Assembly: GCA_031280685.1 (NCBI GenBank)
Contig: JAITGM010000014.1
Span: 1-38,986, forward strand
Direction of reading: 5' to 3'
DNA length: 38,986 nt
DNA from: Christensenellaceae bacterium
GTDB taxonomy: Bacteria > Bacillota > Clostridia > Christensenellales > UBA1750
Shown here piece after piece: positions 23,840-32,566 of this stretch. Numbering within the stretch: position 1 is the stretch's first letter; every line of letters begins with the position of its first letter. Made by a program: the position numbers and the translations under genes. Below the pieces are notes generated by a model. The model was not told where the DNA came from and searched no databases. It saw only the letters and a list, made by a program, of their open reading frames with translations.

Positions 23840-24904
23840 ATGAACATCCTGCAAAATCTCTTATACATCCTTTTGGGCCTGCTCATCTTCGAAGTCTGCA
23901 TCACCGCGCATGAATTCGGCCACTATTTCGCCGGCAGAAGGCTCGGCCTGAAGGTGCTCGAGTTCTCGATCGGCATGGGGCCAAAGTTCTGGAGCCGCGA
24001 AAAGAACGGCATCCTCTACTCGCTGCGGGCCTTCCCAATCGGCGGCTACTGCGCCTTCGCGGGGGAAGACGACGGCGATGAAAGCGGCGATTCCATCAAC
24101 CTGCAGCCCGCGTGGAAACGCCTTTTGATGACGCTTTCGGGCCCCTTCATGAACTTCATCCTGGCGGTTTTGCTCGCGGTCGTGATCCTTGCCGCCCTGG
24201 GCGAAATGCGGCTTTCAAACCGCATCACCGTGGTTTCCGAATCCTCCCCCGCGGCGCTGGCCGGCATCGAGGTTGGCGACAGGGTTCTGGGCGTGAACGG
24301 CGAGCGCGGCGATGCCGAATTCATCCTTAACAGCCTGCCCTCGGGCAGCGGCGAGCAGGTTTCGCTGACGCTCGAGCGCGGGGGCAGGGAATTCGAGCTT
24401 GCGGTGCAAAAGCAGGAGGTCGAGCCCGGGGTCTATCGCATGGGCGTAAGCTTTGGCTATGAGCGCCTGCGCCTGCCCTTTTTTGCGGCCGTGGGCAACT
24501 CGCTAAAGCTCTGCGGGCTGATGCTCAGCGAGATGGTCGGCCTGTTGGGCGGGCTGTTTACGCGCGGGGAGGGCCTAAACGAGGTCGCCGGCCCGGTGGG
24601 CATCATCGGCACCATCACCACGGTCGCGCAAGAGAGCTTTGCCCAGTCCTTCTTAAGCGGGCTGGACGCGCTGCTGCGGCTGGCGCTGCTCATCAGCCTG
24701 AACCTTGGCCTGATGAACCTGCTCCCGCTGCCCGCTCTCGACGGGGGCCGTGCGGTGCTTCAAACCATCGAGATGATCACCGGCAAGCACCTACCCCGCA
24801 GGTTCGAGGGCGTGCTGAACATGGTCGCGCTGTTCGCCCTGCTGGGGCTGATGCTGCTGATCTCCGGGCGCGATATTTTGCGCCTGTTTGGGGTGATTTC
24901 ATGA
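23840..24904 (+). CDS. rseP: RIP metalloprotease RseP (site-2 protease, M50)
   Basis: An intramembrane zinc protease that cleaves membrane-bound anti-sigma factors and signal peptide remnants; 354 residues. The zinc motif HEFGH is at residues 24-28 in the first membrane segment. A GGYCAFAGED loop follows, then one PDZ domain (about 125-200, with PAALAGIEVGDRVLGVNG). The third metal ligand lies in NLLPLPALDGGRAV near the C-terminal membrane segments. The ATG at 23840 is preceded by TAGGAG; an ATG six codons upstream has no site. The stop overlaps ispG by four bases (ATGA), so the two are coupled. Confidence 0.96.
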   Translation: MNILQNLLYILLGLLIFEVCITAHEFGHYFAGRRLGLKVLEFSIGMGPKFWSREKNGILYSLRAFPIGGYCAFAGEDDGDESGDSINLQPAWKRLLMTLSGPFMNFILAVLLAVVILAALGEMRLSNRITVVSESSPAALAGIEVGDRVLGVNGERGDAEFILNSLPSGSGEQVSLTLERGGREFELAVQKQEVEPGVYRMGVSFGYERLRLPFFAAVGNSLKLCGLMLSEMVGLLGGLFTRGEGLNEVAGPVGIIGTITTVAQESFAQSFLSGLDALLRLALLISLNLGLMNLLPLPALDGGRAVLQTIEMITGKHLPRRFEGVLNMVALFALLGLMLLISGRDILRLFGVIS

Positions 24905-25965
24905 CGCGCCGCGAAACTAGGGCAGTCACGGTCGGCGGCCTGCGCCTTGGCGGGGAAGCGCCGATCCTCGTGCAGTCCATGACCAACACCGATACCCGCG
25001 ACGCCGAGGCAACCCTCGCCCAGATTCGCGAGCTTGCCGCGCGCGGCGCGGCGCTGGTGCGCGTTTCGGTCTATGATCAAAGCTGCGCCGAGGCCCTGCG
25101 CGCGCTCGTAGATCAAAGCCCTGTCCCCCTGGTGGCCGATATTCACTTTGACCCGGAGCTGGCCATTGCCTCCATCGAAAACGGTGTGCACAAGCTGCGC
25201 CTGAATCCGGGCAATATCGAAAAAAAGGCGGATATTGAACGGGTTGTGGCCTGCGCTAAGACGCACGGCGTGCCCATTCGCATCGGGGTCAACTCAGGTT
25301 CCCTTCCGCGCGACCTAGTGGAGCGCTTTGGCCTGACGCCGGCGGCCATGGTCAAGGCAGCGCTGCGCCACGTCGCCATTTTGGAGCGCCTGGGCTTTTT
25401 CGACATCGTTCTCTCGCTCAAGGCCTCCGATGTGCCCCTCACGGTTGAAAGCTGCCGCGCGCTGGCCAAGCTTTCCCCATACCCGCAGCATTTGGGCGTC
25501 ACCGAGGCCGGAATTCAGGGCATGGGCAACGTCAAATCCGCCATTGGCATCGGCAGTCTGCTGCTCGACGGCATTGGCGATACCCTCCGCGTTTCGCTTT
25601 CTGGCTCCCCCCTGCCCGAGCCCAAGGCCGGCCTTGATATTCTTCGCGCGCTCGGCCTGTTGCGGGATCGGCTCAACGTCGTCTCCTGCCCTAGCTGCGG
25701 CCGCTGCACCTTGGACGTGGCCAAGATCGCAGGGCGTATCGAAGCCGAAACCCAGGGTGAAAACCTGCCCTTCACCGTGGCGGTGATGGGCTGCGCCGTG
25801 AACGGCCCGGGCGAGGCGCGCCGCGCGGATATCGGGGTGGCCGGCGGGGGCGCCAACGCCGTTTTATTCAAAAACGGCCGCTTCGTGCGCGCCGTGCCCG
25901 AGGAGCGCCTCGCGGAGGAGCTCCTGGCTGAAATTCGGCTTTTGAGTGCGCAAAACAAGGGCTAG
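24901..25965 (+). CDS. ispG: 4-hydroxy-3-methylbut-2-en-1-yl diphosphate synthase
   Basis: The [4Fe-4S] enzyme of the penultimate MEP step, converting MEcPP to HMBPP; 354 residues, the short bacterial form. The N-terminal barrel begins with VTVGGLRLGGEAPILVQSMT and contains VADIHFDPELA and LNPGNI. The cluster ligands are Cys263 and Cys266 (SCPSCGRC), Cys298 and Glu305 (GCAVNGPGEA). An extra Cys269 sits where many homologues have Thr. The gene starts within the rseP stop. It ends the operon, followed by a strong terminator shared with the convergent SBP 2. Confidence 0.97.
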   Translation: MTRRETRAVTVGGLRLGGEAPILVQSMTNTDTRDAEATLAQIRELAARGAALVRVSVYDQSCAEALRALVDQSPVPLVADIHFDPELAIASIENGVHKLRLNPGNIEKKADIERVVACAKTHGVPIRIGVNSGSLPRDLVERFGLTPAAMVKAALRHVAILERLGFFDIVLSLKASDVPLTVESCRALAKLSPYPQHLGVTEAGIQGMGNVKSAIGIGSLLLDGIGDTLRVSLSGSPLPEPKAGLDILRALGLLRDRLNVVSCPSCGRCTLDVAKIAGRIEAETQGENLPFTVAVMGCAVNGPGEARRADIGVAGGGANAVLFKNGRFVRAVPEERLAEELLAEIRLLSAQNKG

Positions 25966-25986
25966 ACGGGCCCAAAAGGGACGGAC

Positions 25987-26034
25987 AAAGCCGCGGCCTG
26001 CGCTTTATGCAGGCTGCGGCTTTGTTGCTTTTTT
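25987..26034. terminator. Terminator between ispG and SBP gene 2
   Basis: AAAGCCGCGGCCTGC pairs with GCAGGCTGCGGCTTT (one mismatch), followed by GTTGCTTTTTT. The run before the stem is A-rich enough to serve the convergent gene also. Confidence 0.8.
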
Positions 26035-26037
26035 CGC

Positions 26038-27642
26038 TTAGGAGGGATTTGCCGGGTAGTTGGGGTTGATCGCCTTTTGGTTTTCCTTCCACTTGGCATA
26101 GGCCTCTTTGACCGCCGGGAAGATCACGTCATTCACGCCGGCTGCCTTATAGCCGTCGATCATTTCCTGCAAGCCGGCCGCGTTGACACCGCTCATCACG
26201 CCGCGAAGCATCGAATCGGTGACGTTATAGGTCGCCGAGTATTCGCTGGCATAGTCGTCCTGCTTGAAGCGGAAGCCCAGGGATTCGTGGTTCCAGGCTT
26301 CATCGGTCAGCGCCTGCATCTGCTGGTACTTATCGACATCCTCCTGGTTCGACACGTACTGCTTGAACTGATTGCCGATGGTCCACTTGCCGCCGTGGGA
26401 ATCGGACCAGCCGTTCATCGGCGTCTGGATGGCGCGGCCCTGGTCATCCAGCGTGTAGTGCACGCCCTCGACGCCCCAGGCCATGAGGTTGATCAGCTCA
26501 GGGTTTTGGTACATCTCATTGAGATACATCATGGCACGCTGCGGATCGGCCGAGGTGATGGGGATGCCATACATCGAGCCGCCCAAATGGGTGGTGACGA
26601 TGACCGAGGCCGAGGTCTGCTGCTCGATGAGGCGCAGATCGGGGTTGCCCGAGGAGCTCATGATTTCCTTGGCCTTCACCTGGCCGCCCTTGAGCTGGTT
26701 GTAATAAACGAGGAACTGGCCAGCGTTGAGGGAGTCGGTCATGGAGTAGGTCTTGAGCTGCGCATCAGGGTTGACATAGCCCTTGCCGGCCCATTCGCCC
26801 ATCCATTTGACGTGCTCGAGGGCTTCCGGGCTTTCCCAAACGAGCTCGGGCTCGCCATTGGTGGCGCCCTTTTCGCCGATGCGGATGGAGATGGGATCCA
26901 CGCTGTTCAAAAAGCCCTGAATGAAGGGCGAGATAAAACTCCAGCCCGTGGTGGCCAGAACGGGGTAATTGCCGGGGTTATCTTTTTTGTACATCTCAAG
27001 GTAAGGATCCATTTCCGCGTAGGTATCGACCGAGGCGATGTCGATATTGTATTTTTCGACATATTCCTGGTTCCAGATCAAGCCGCCGGGCACGCAAAGC
27101 TCCTTGATGGTCGAAAGGGTGTAGAGATCGCCGTCCACCAGGTTTGCGGTGATGAAGGCGCCTTCATCCGCGATGGTCTGCGCGTAAGGCTCGACCAGGT
27201 TGCCATAGGGGCCGCTCGGGTCGTTGAGCTTGAGAAGCGAGCCGTTGGCGATGTTCGTCATGAATCCCTTCCACTCGGGGGTGTAGAAGATGTCGATCTT
27301 CTCGCCCGCGCGAAGAGGAACGAGGGCCTTGGTGTCCCAATCGCCGTCGGTGATCATCACGAAGTTGATCGTGGCGTTGAATTTAGGGGCGATCAGCTCG
27401 TTGATTGCCTTTTCCACGATCTCGTCCTGATCGGAAGCCTTCAGCGACCACATATAGTAGGTGATTTCGTAGAGGCTAAGCGCCGCCGCCGTTTCAGCCG
27501 GCGCTTCGGTCGCCGCCGTTTCGGCCGGGGCTGCGCTCTTCGTGCTTTGGGGCGCTTCGCTCGGCGTTGCGGACGGAGAAGCGCACGCGGTCAGCACGAG
27601 CAGCATCAGCGCCAGCAACAGGGCCAGGGTCTTTCTGGTCAT
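26038..27642 (-). CDS. Solute-binding lipoprotein (DUF3502 type), copy 2
   Basis: 534 residues. Signal sequence with lipobox LTAC (Cys20), then an Ala/Thr/Glu-rich linker. The mature domain starts EITYYMWSLKASDQDEIVEKA. Family landmarks are KALVPLRAGEKIDIFYTPEW, KELCVPGGLIWNQEYVEKYN and NGWSDSHGGKWTIGNQF. It differs from copies 1 and 5 in the ligand-facing segments: GFMTNIANGSLLKLNDPSG and SVDPISIRIGEKGATNGEP replace the MSMFIGE-type text. It is most like copy 3. The start ATG has a GGAGG-type site. No clear -35/-10 pair was found upstream; the leader has a GC-rich hairpin, and the gap to copy 3 is 178 bases without a strong terminator, so read-through from copy 3 is possible. Confidence 0.92.
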   Translation of the reverse strand: MTRKTLALLLALMLLVLTACASPSATPSEAPQSTKSAAPAETAATEAPAETAAALSLYEITYYMWSLKASDQDEIVEKAINELIAPKFNATINFVMITDGDWDTKALVPLRAGEKIDIFYTPEWKGFMTNIANGSLLKLNDPSGPYGNLVEPYAQTIADEGAFITANLVDGDLYTLSTIKELCVPGGLIWNQEYVEKYNIDIASVDTYAEMDPYLEMYKKDNPGNYPVLATTGWSFISPFIQGFLNSVDPISIRIGEKGATNGEPELVWESPEALEHVKWMGEWAGKGYVNPDAQLKTYSMTDSLNAGQFLVYYNQLKGGQVKAKEIMSSSGNPDLRLIEQQTSASVIVTTHLGGSMYGIPITSADPQRAMMYLNEMYQNPELINLMAWGVEGVHYTLDDQGRAIQTPMNGWSDSHGGKWTIGNQFKQYVSNQEDVDKYQQMQALTDEAWNHESLGFRFKQDDYASEYSATYNVTDSMLRGVMSGVNAAGLQEMIDGYKAAGVNDVIFPAVKEAYAKWKENQKAINPNYPANPS

Positions 27643-27678
27643 CGTCTTTTGTTCCTCCCAAATCTTTTTTTCGGAAAA

Positions 27679-27702
27679 CGGCGGCCTCTACAGGGGCCGC
27701 CG
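27679..27702 (-). promoter_or_regulatory. Leader hairpin of SBP gene 2
   Basis: CGGCGGCC pairs with GGCCGCCG around an 8-base loop and is followed on the minus strand by TTTTCCG. It lies 37 bases before the start codon, so it could be an attenuator or mRNA stabiliser, or a weak terminator for copy 3. Confidence 0.4.
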
Positions 27703-27820
27703 ACTCCCTTTAGTTATAAAGTTTCGTGTTATTCGTTCATTATCCGTCCTTTATGCATTGTTCGTTTTGTGTTGTTTCCCATTCACAGCGGGGAAAAGCG
27801 TGAGGCTTTGCGGATTAATC

Positions 27821-29446
27821 TCACGAGTTTGCCGGAAAATTAGGGTTTTTCTCCATTTTGTCGGCCTTCCAAGTTGCATAAGCCTCCTGCACGGCGGGCA
27901 AGATTATATCGTATACGCCGGCGTCCTTGTAGCCCTTGATCATCTCCTCAAGGCCCGCCGCGTTCACCCCGCTGAGCACCCCGCGAAGGAGCGCATCGGT
28001 AACGTTATAGGTCGCCGCGTACTCGGTCGAGTAGTTATCCTGCTTGAAGCGGAAGCCCAGGGATTCGTGGTTCCAGGCCTCGTCGGTCAAGGCCTGCATC
28101 TGCTGGTATTTGTCGATATCCTCCTGGTTTGAAACTAGCTGCTTGAACTGGCTGCCCAAGATCGTCCACTTGCCGCCGTGGGAGTCGGACCAGCCATTCA
28201 TCGGCGTTTGGATGGCGCGGCCCTGGTCATCCAGCGTGTAGTGCACGCCTTCGACGCCCCAGGCCATGGTGTTGAGCAGTTCGGTGTTTTGGTACATCTC
28301 GTTGATGAAGCTCATCGTGCGCACGGGATCCTGGCAGGTGATGGGGATGCCCACCATCGAGCCGCCCAGATCGGTAGTGAAGATCGCCGAAGGCGCGGTT
28401 TGCTGTTCGATGAGGCGCAAATCGGGGTTGCCAGAGGAACTCATCAGCTCCTTCGCCTTGACCTGGCCGCCCTTTTGCTGCTCAAAGAGCACTAGGAAGT
28501 GGCCTGCGTTCAACGAATCGGACGAAGAGAAGGTTTTAAGCTGGGCATCCGGGTTTACATAGCCCTTTTCTGCCCATTCACCCATTTGCTTGACGTGGGC
28601 GAGGGCCTCGGGGCTTTCCCAGATGATTTCGGGCACGCCGCCGGTGCCGCCGGGTTCGCCAATGCGGATGGAAATCGGATCCATGCTGTTGAGGAAGCCC
28701 CGCACGAAGGGCGAGATGAAGCTCCAGCTCGATGTGCCCAAAATGGGATACTGCGCCGGATTATCGGCCTTGAACATGGCCAGATAGGGCGCGATTTGCT
28801 CATAGGTGCGGGTATTTGCCACATCAATGCCGTATTTTTCGACATAATCCACATTCCAGATGAGGCCGCCGGGCACGCAGAGCTCCTTTTTGATGGGCAC
28901 ACTATAGTTGTAGCCATCGACCTGGTTGCCGGGGATGAACGGACCCAGATCCTCGACGGTCTTGGGCGCGTACTGGGCAAGCAGGTCGCCATTGGGGCCT
29001 TCCGGGTCGTTGAGCTTCATCAGCGAGCCGTTGGCGATGTTCGTCATGAAATAAAGCCACTCGGGCGTGTAGAGAATGTCGATTTTCTCGCCCGCGCGAA
29101 GGGGAACCAACGCTTTTGAGTCCCAGTCCGCGCTGGTGATCATCACCAGGTCGATCGTGGCGTTGAACTTGGGCTTGAGGATCGCGTTCATCGCTTCTTC
29201 CACCACCACGTCCTGGTCGGATGCCTTGATCGCATACATGTAGTAGACCAAGGTGTAAGGGTCGGGGAACTGCGCATTTTCGCCCGCGCTTTCGCTGGGC
29301 GCCGATTCTGCGGGCGCTACCGTCGCCGCCGGGGACTCGGTGGCTGGGGACGCCGTAGCGGCGGGTTCCGGGCTGGCGCTGTTGCACGCCGCCGTCAGCA
29401 CCAGCAGCGCCAGGGCCAGCAAAAGGCAAAGGCTCTTTTTCAACAT
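27821..29446 (-). CDS. Solute-binding lipoprotein (DUF3502 type), copy 3
   Basis: 541 residues, slightly the longest copy. Signal sequence with Cys21 (VLTAAC) and an Ala/Pro/Glu/Ser-rich linker of about 45 residues ending QFPDP. The mature domain begins YTLVYYMYAIKASDQDVVVEEA. It shares RAGEKIDILYTPEW, KKELCVPGGLIWNVDYVEKY and NGWSDSHGGKWTI with its paralogues. Differences include VGIPITCQDPVRTMSFINEM (a Cys in place of Ser) and an inserted Leu-Gly in WTILGSQFKQL. ATG 29446 follows GGAGGAG. It has its own promoter at 29531-29559 and is followed after 178 bases by copy 2. Confidence 0.92.
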   Translation of the reverse strand: MLKKSLCLLLALALLVLTAACNSASPEPAATASPATESPAATVAPAESAPSESAGENAQFPDPYTLVYYMYAIKASDQDVVVEEAMNAILKPKFNATIDLVMITSADWDSKALVPLRAGEKIDILYTPEWLYFMTNIANGSLMKLNDPEGPNGDLLAQYAPKTVEDLGPFIPGNQVDGYNYSVPIKKELCVPGGLIWNVDYVEKYGIDVANTRTYEQIAPYLAMFKADNPAQYPILGTSSWSFISPFVRGFLNSMDPISIRIGEPGGTGGVPEIIWESPEALAHVKQMGEWAEKGYVNPDAQLKTFSSSDSLNAGHFLVLFEQQKGGQVKAKELMSSSGNPDLRLIEQQTAPSAIFTTDLGGSMVGIPITCQDPVRTMSFINEMYQNTELLNTMAWGVEGVHYTLDDQGRAIQTPMNGWSDSHGGKWTILGSQFKQLVSNQEDIDKYQQMQALTDEAWNHESLGFRFKQDNYSTEYAATYNVTDALLRGVLSGVNAAGLEEMIKGYKDAGVYDIILPAVQEAYATWKADKMEKNPNFPANS

Positions 29447-29525
29447 GGGAACTCCTCCTTCGCTTGCCGCCGAATATCGTTGATCCGCGCGGACGCGCGG
29501 GCAAGGCGGCCATTCATCCTACCTA

Positions 29526-29559
29526 GTTCTATCATACAGAACCCAGGAGCTTTACGCAA
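29526..29559 (-). promoter_or_regulatory. Promoter of SBP gene 3 with an inverted repeat over the -10 box
   Basis: On the minus strand TTGCGT (29554-29559), 17 bases, TATGAT (29531-29536). GTTCT (29526-29530) and AGAAC (29538-29542) flank the -10 box as a 5+5 inverted repeat, a possible operator. Confidence 0.6.
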
Positions 29560-29659
29560 TATATAGCGTTCATTAACTTACGACATAATGGTGCAATTTT
29601 TCCTTCGTTTCATCCATTTTTTTATTAAGCATGCGTAAATCGCCCGCCAAAGGGGCACA

Positions 29660-29694
29660 AAACCGCCGCGCAGGCCTTGCCTGCGCGGCGGTTT
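29660..29694 (-). terminator. Terminator of SBP gene 4
   Basis: AAACCGCCGCGCAGG and CCTGCGCGGCGGTTT pair exactly around a 5-base loop, 39 bases after the stop codon of copy 4 on the minus strand. The T tail is short (TTGTG). Confidence 0.65.
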
Positions 29695-29733
29695 GAGGTT
29701 CGCTCTGCCTTTACCTTTAAGCCATTTTTCAGG

Positions 29734-31341
29734 CTATTTCGTGGTCGGGAAGTTCGGGTTTTGCGCCATTTGCTCAGCCTTCCAAGCAGCGTACTTCTCT
29801 TTAACGGCCGGATAGATCACATCATAGACGCCGGCGGCCTTGTAGCCGTCGATCATCTCCTGCATGCCGGCCGCGTTAACGCCGCTCATCACGCCGCGGA
29901 GCATCGAATCGGTGACGTTATAGGTCGCCGAGTATTCGTTGGCGTACTCGTTCTGCTTGAAGCGGAAGCCCAGGGATTCGTGGTTCCAGGCCGCATCGGT
30001 CAGAGCCTGCATCTGCTCGTATTTGTCTAAATCCTCTTGGTTCGACACATACTGCATGAACTGATTGCCGATCGTCCACTTGCCGCCGTGCGAATCGGAC
30101 CAGCCGTTGAGCTTGCGCTGCACCGCGCGGCCCTGGTCGTCAAGATCGTAATGCGTACCCTCGATGCCCCAGGCCATCAGGTTGATCAGCTCCGGATTCT
30201 GGTGCATCTCGTTGATGTAGAGCATCGCGCGCACGGGATCCTTCGAGGAAACGGGGATGGCCAGCATCGAGCCGCCCAAATGGCTGGTGACGATGATGGA
30301 GGCCGATGTCTGCTGTTCGACAAGCCGAAGATCCGGGTTGCCGGAAGAGCTCATCAGCTCCTTGGCCTTCACCTGGCCGCCCTTCAAGACCTGATCGAAG
30401 GTGACGAGGAAGTTGCCCGCGTACATTTCGTCATTCGTGGAGTAGCTCTTGAGCTGGGCGTCGGGGTTGATGTAGCCCATCTCAAACCACTTGCCCATCT
30501 GGGCGACGTGGTTGTGGGTCTGTTCCTGCTCCCAGACGAGGGCGGGCTCGCCGTTCGTCGCGCCTTCTTCGCCGATGAACATCGAGATAGGCTCCATATT
30601 ATCGAGGAAGTTTTGGATGAAGGGGGAGATGAAGCTCCAACCTGTGGTGACCAGCAAGGGGTAGTTGCCTGGCTTTTCTTCCTTGAATTTGGCCAGATAG
30701 GGGGCGATTTCATCGTAGGTATCCACCGTGGCCACGTCGATACCATATTTGTCGACATAGTCGGCGTTCCAAATGAGGCCGCCGGGCACGCAGAGCTCCT
30801 TCTGCGTGGGAACGGTGTAGTTCCAGCCATCCACCTTGTTGTTTGAGATGAACACGCCGAGGTCTTCGACGGTCTTGGGGGCGTACTGCGCAAGCAGGTC
30901 GCCATAGGGGCCGTCGGGGTCGTTGAGCTTCAAGAAGACGTTATTGGCCACGGTGGTCATGAAGCCGCGCGAAACCGAGGTGAAGATGATGTCGATCTTT
31001 TCGCCCGCGCGGAGGGGAACCAACGCCTTCGTATCCCAGTCGGCGCCGGTGATCATGGTGAACTCTACCGTCGCGTTGAACTTCGGGCCGATGAGCTCGT
31101 TGATGGCCTTAGCGACTACCTCGTTTTGGTCGGACGACTTAACCGAGTAGAGATAGTAAACCAGGTTGTAAGGATCCTTAAAGGGGTTTTCGGTTTCCGC
31201 CGGCTTTTCGGTACCGCCCACGCTCGAAGTGGCGGCAGGAGGCGCCGTGGGCTGCTCTGGCGAGGTAGTTGAGGGGCTTGCGCAGGCGCTCAGCAGCAGT
31301 AGAGCGCACGCAAGGACGAGAGCCAAGCACTTTTTCATCAT
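29734..31341 (-). CDS. Solute-binding lipoprotein (DUF3502 type), copy 4
   Basis: 535 residues. Signal sequence MMKKCLALVLACALLLLSAC with lipobox Cys20, then a Ser/Thr/Pro linker ending ENPFKDP. The mature domain starts YNLVYYLYSVKSSDQNEVVAKA. The usual KALVPLRAGEKIDI and KELCVPGGLIWN are present, but the following segment is IIFTSVSRGFMTTVANNVFL in place of the TPEW-type text of other copies, and WSDSHGGKWTIGNQFMQYV shows small changes. This suggests a different ligand. It is the parent type of the decayed copy just upstream (shared ENPFKDPY and PTQKELCVPGG). ATG 31341 follows GGAGGAA. It has its own promoter. Confidence 0.92.
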   Translation of the reverse strand: MMKKCLALVLACALLLLSACASPSTTSPEQPTAPPAATSSVGGTEKPAETENPFKDPYNLVYYLYSVKSSDQNEVVAKAINELIGPKFNATVEFTMITGADWDTKALVPLRAGEKIDIIFTSVSRGFMTTVANNVFLKLNDPDGPYGDLLAQYAPKTVEDLGVFISNNKVDGWNYTVPTQKELCVPGGLIWNADYVDKYGIDVATVDTYDEIAPYLAKFKEEKPGNYPLLVTTGWSFISPFIQNFLDNMEPISMFIGEEGATNGEPALVWEQEQTHNHVAQMGKWFEMGYINPDAQLKSYSTNDEMYAGNFLVTFDQVLKGGQVKAKELMSSSGNPDLRLVEQQTSASIIVTSHLGGSMLAIPVSSKDPVRAMLYINEMHQNPELINLMAWGIEGTHYDLDDQGRAVQRKLNGWSDSHGGKWTIGNQFMQYVSNQEDLDKYEQMQALTDAAWNHESLGFRFKQNEYANEYSATYNVTDSMLRGVMSGVNAAGMQEMIDGYKAAGVYDVIYPAVKEKYAAWKAEQMAQNPNFPTTK

Positions 31342-31412
31342 AGGGGTTCCTCCTTCGTTTTTTAGCGCATAGGGAAGCGGCTTTTTTTATCTCGCTTCCG
31401 CGCTTCGATATA

Positions 31413-31459
31413 ATTTTATTCTGATTGCGTTTGTGTTGCAAGCATAACTTTCCTTGCAA
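31413..31459 (-). promoter_or_regulatory. Promoter of SBP gene 4 with an inverted repeat at the -35 box
   Basis: On the minus strand TTGCAA (31436-31441), 17 bases, TAAAAT (31413-31418). TTGCAAG (31436-31442) and CTTGCAA (31453-31459) form a 7+7 inverted repeat with 10 bases between; one arm overlaps the -35 box, fitting an operator. Confidence 0.6.
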
Positions 31460-32357
31460 CTATAAGGAAGGGCAGGCCTCGGCAGATCCTTCGAGGAAAC
31501 GGGGGCCAGCCAGCATCGAGGCGCCCAAATGGCTGGCGACGATGATGGAGGCCGAGGTCTGCTGCTCGACGAGCCGAAGATCGAGGTTGCTCGCGTACAT
31601 TTCATCGTTCGTGGAATAGCCCTTGAGCTGGGAATTCGGCTTGATACAGCCCTTTTTAAACCACTTGCCCATCTGGGCGACGTGGTTGCGGGTCTGCTTC
31701 TGATCCCAGACCGGAATCGGCCCGCCGTTCGTCGCTCCGAGCTCGCCGATGACCGTCGAAAGGGGCGCCATGTTGCTCAGGAAACCCTGAATAAACGGGG
31801 AAACGAAGCTCCAACCCTGGGGTATCCGCCTTGAACATGGACTGGACAGATAGGGGGCGATTTCATCGTTGGTATCCACCGCGACCACGCCGATGCCGTA
31901 TTTGTTGACATAGTCCCCGCCGCCGGGCACGCAGAGTTCCTTTTGCGTGGGCAGGGTGTAGTTGTAGCCATCGATCCTGTTGCCGGTGATGGACAACACG
32001 CCAAGGTCTTCGACGGTCTTGGGGGCGTACAGCGCGAGCAGTTCGCTATAGGGTTGAGCTTCAGGAAGAGATTGCTGGCGAGCTGGGTCATCAAGTTGCC
32101 TTCCGAAGTGAAGCTGATGTCGGTCTTGTCGCCCGCGCGGAGAGGAAGCAGCGCCTTGTTGATCCGGTGCCTTGATAGAGAGCATGTAGCAGGTCAGTTC
32201 ATAGGGATCTTTGAAGGGATTTTCGGTTTCCGGCGGCTTTGCCGTTTGGGCCGGGAACGCTGTGCCGCAGGACGCAACAGGGGGAGGGAGAGGGGCTCGC
32301 GCAGGCGCTGCGCAACAGGCCCCACGCGAGGATGAGGGCCAAGCACGTTCTCGCCAT
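31460..32357 (-). pseudogene. Decayed solute-binding lipoprotein gene, closest to copy 4
   Basis: The start is intact: AAAGGAG, then ATG 32357, and a signal-like MARTCLALILAWGLLRSACAS. The linker then shifts frame. Homology resumes as ENPFKDPYELTCYMLSIKAPDQ, then jumps to KALLPLRAGDKTDISFTSEG, a loss of about 32 codons relative to copy 4. Further losses follow: after FLKLNP, after ELCVPGG (the LIWNA part), and in the region before QGWSFVSPF. The last readable part is LDLRLVEQQTSASIIVASHLGASM, lacking the approximately 26 codons before it in copy 4, and the sequence ends shortly after. About the last 200 residues (including the DUF3502-like end) are missing, cut off next to the copy 4 promoter. 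Confidence 0.88.
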
Positions 32358-32382
32358 GTTTTGTTTCTCCTTTGGTCTTCTT

Positions 32383-32415
32383 GAATTGGGAGGGGAAGTG
32401 CATCTCCCCCAATTC
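32383..32415. promoter_or_regulatory. Inverted repeat upstream of the decayed SBP gene
   Basis: GAATTGGG (32383-32390) and CCCAATTC (32408-32415) form an 8+8 repeat, extended imperfectly by GGGGA/TCTCC. It sits 26 bases before the start codon and is probably what remains of that gene's leader or operator. Confidence 0.4.
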
Positions 32416-32464
32416 CATCCCTAATGCATCTTTTTTGCCGTTTTTAAAAGCGGGCGAAGGACGC

Positions 32465-32500
32465 GGATGCGCCGCGACCCCTGCCGGTCGCGGCGCATCC
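32465..32500 (-). terminator. Terminator of SBP gene 5
   Basis: GGATGCGCCGCGACC and GGTCGCGGCGCATCC form a perfect 15-bp stem with a 6-base loop, 67 bases after the stop of copy 5. The region after it on the minus strand contains CTTTTAAAAA but no immediate T run. Confidence 0.55.
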
Positions 32501-32566
32501 ATCAAACGGTAATTGCTAGCCCCTCTAGAGGTTCCCTACGCCCCCAAAAGGGCTTTTGTGCTTTGC

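Noticed and set aside
26077-27843. 588-residue ORF on the strand opposite SBP gene 2, and similar long ORFs opposite SBP 1, 3, 4 and 5
   Set aside because: They mirror the SBP genes, which have strong ribosome sites, lipoprotein signals and conserved family sequence. GC-rich third positions keep the opposite frames open. The antisense products show no family features.
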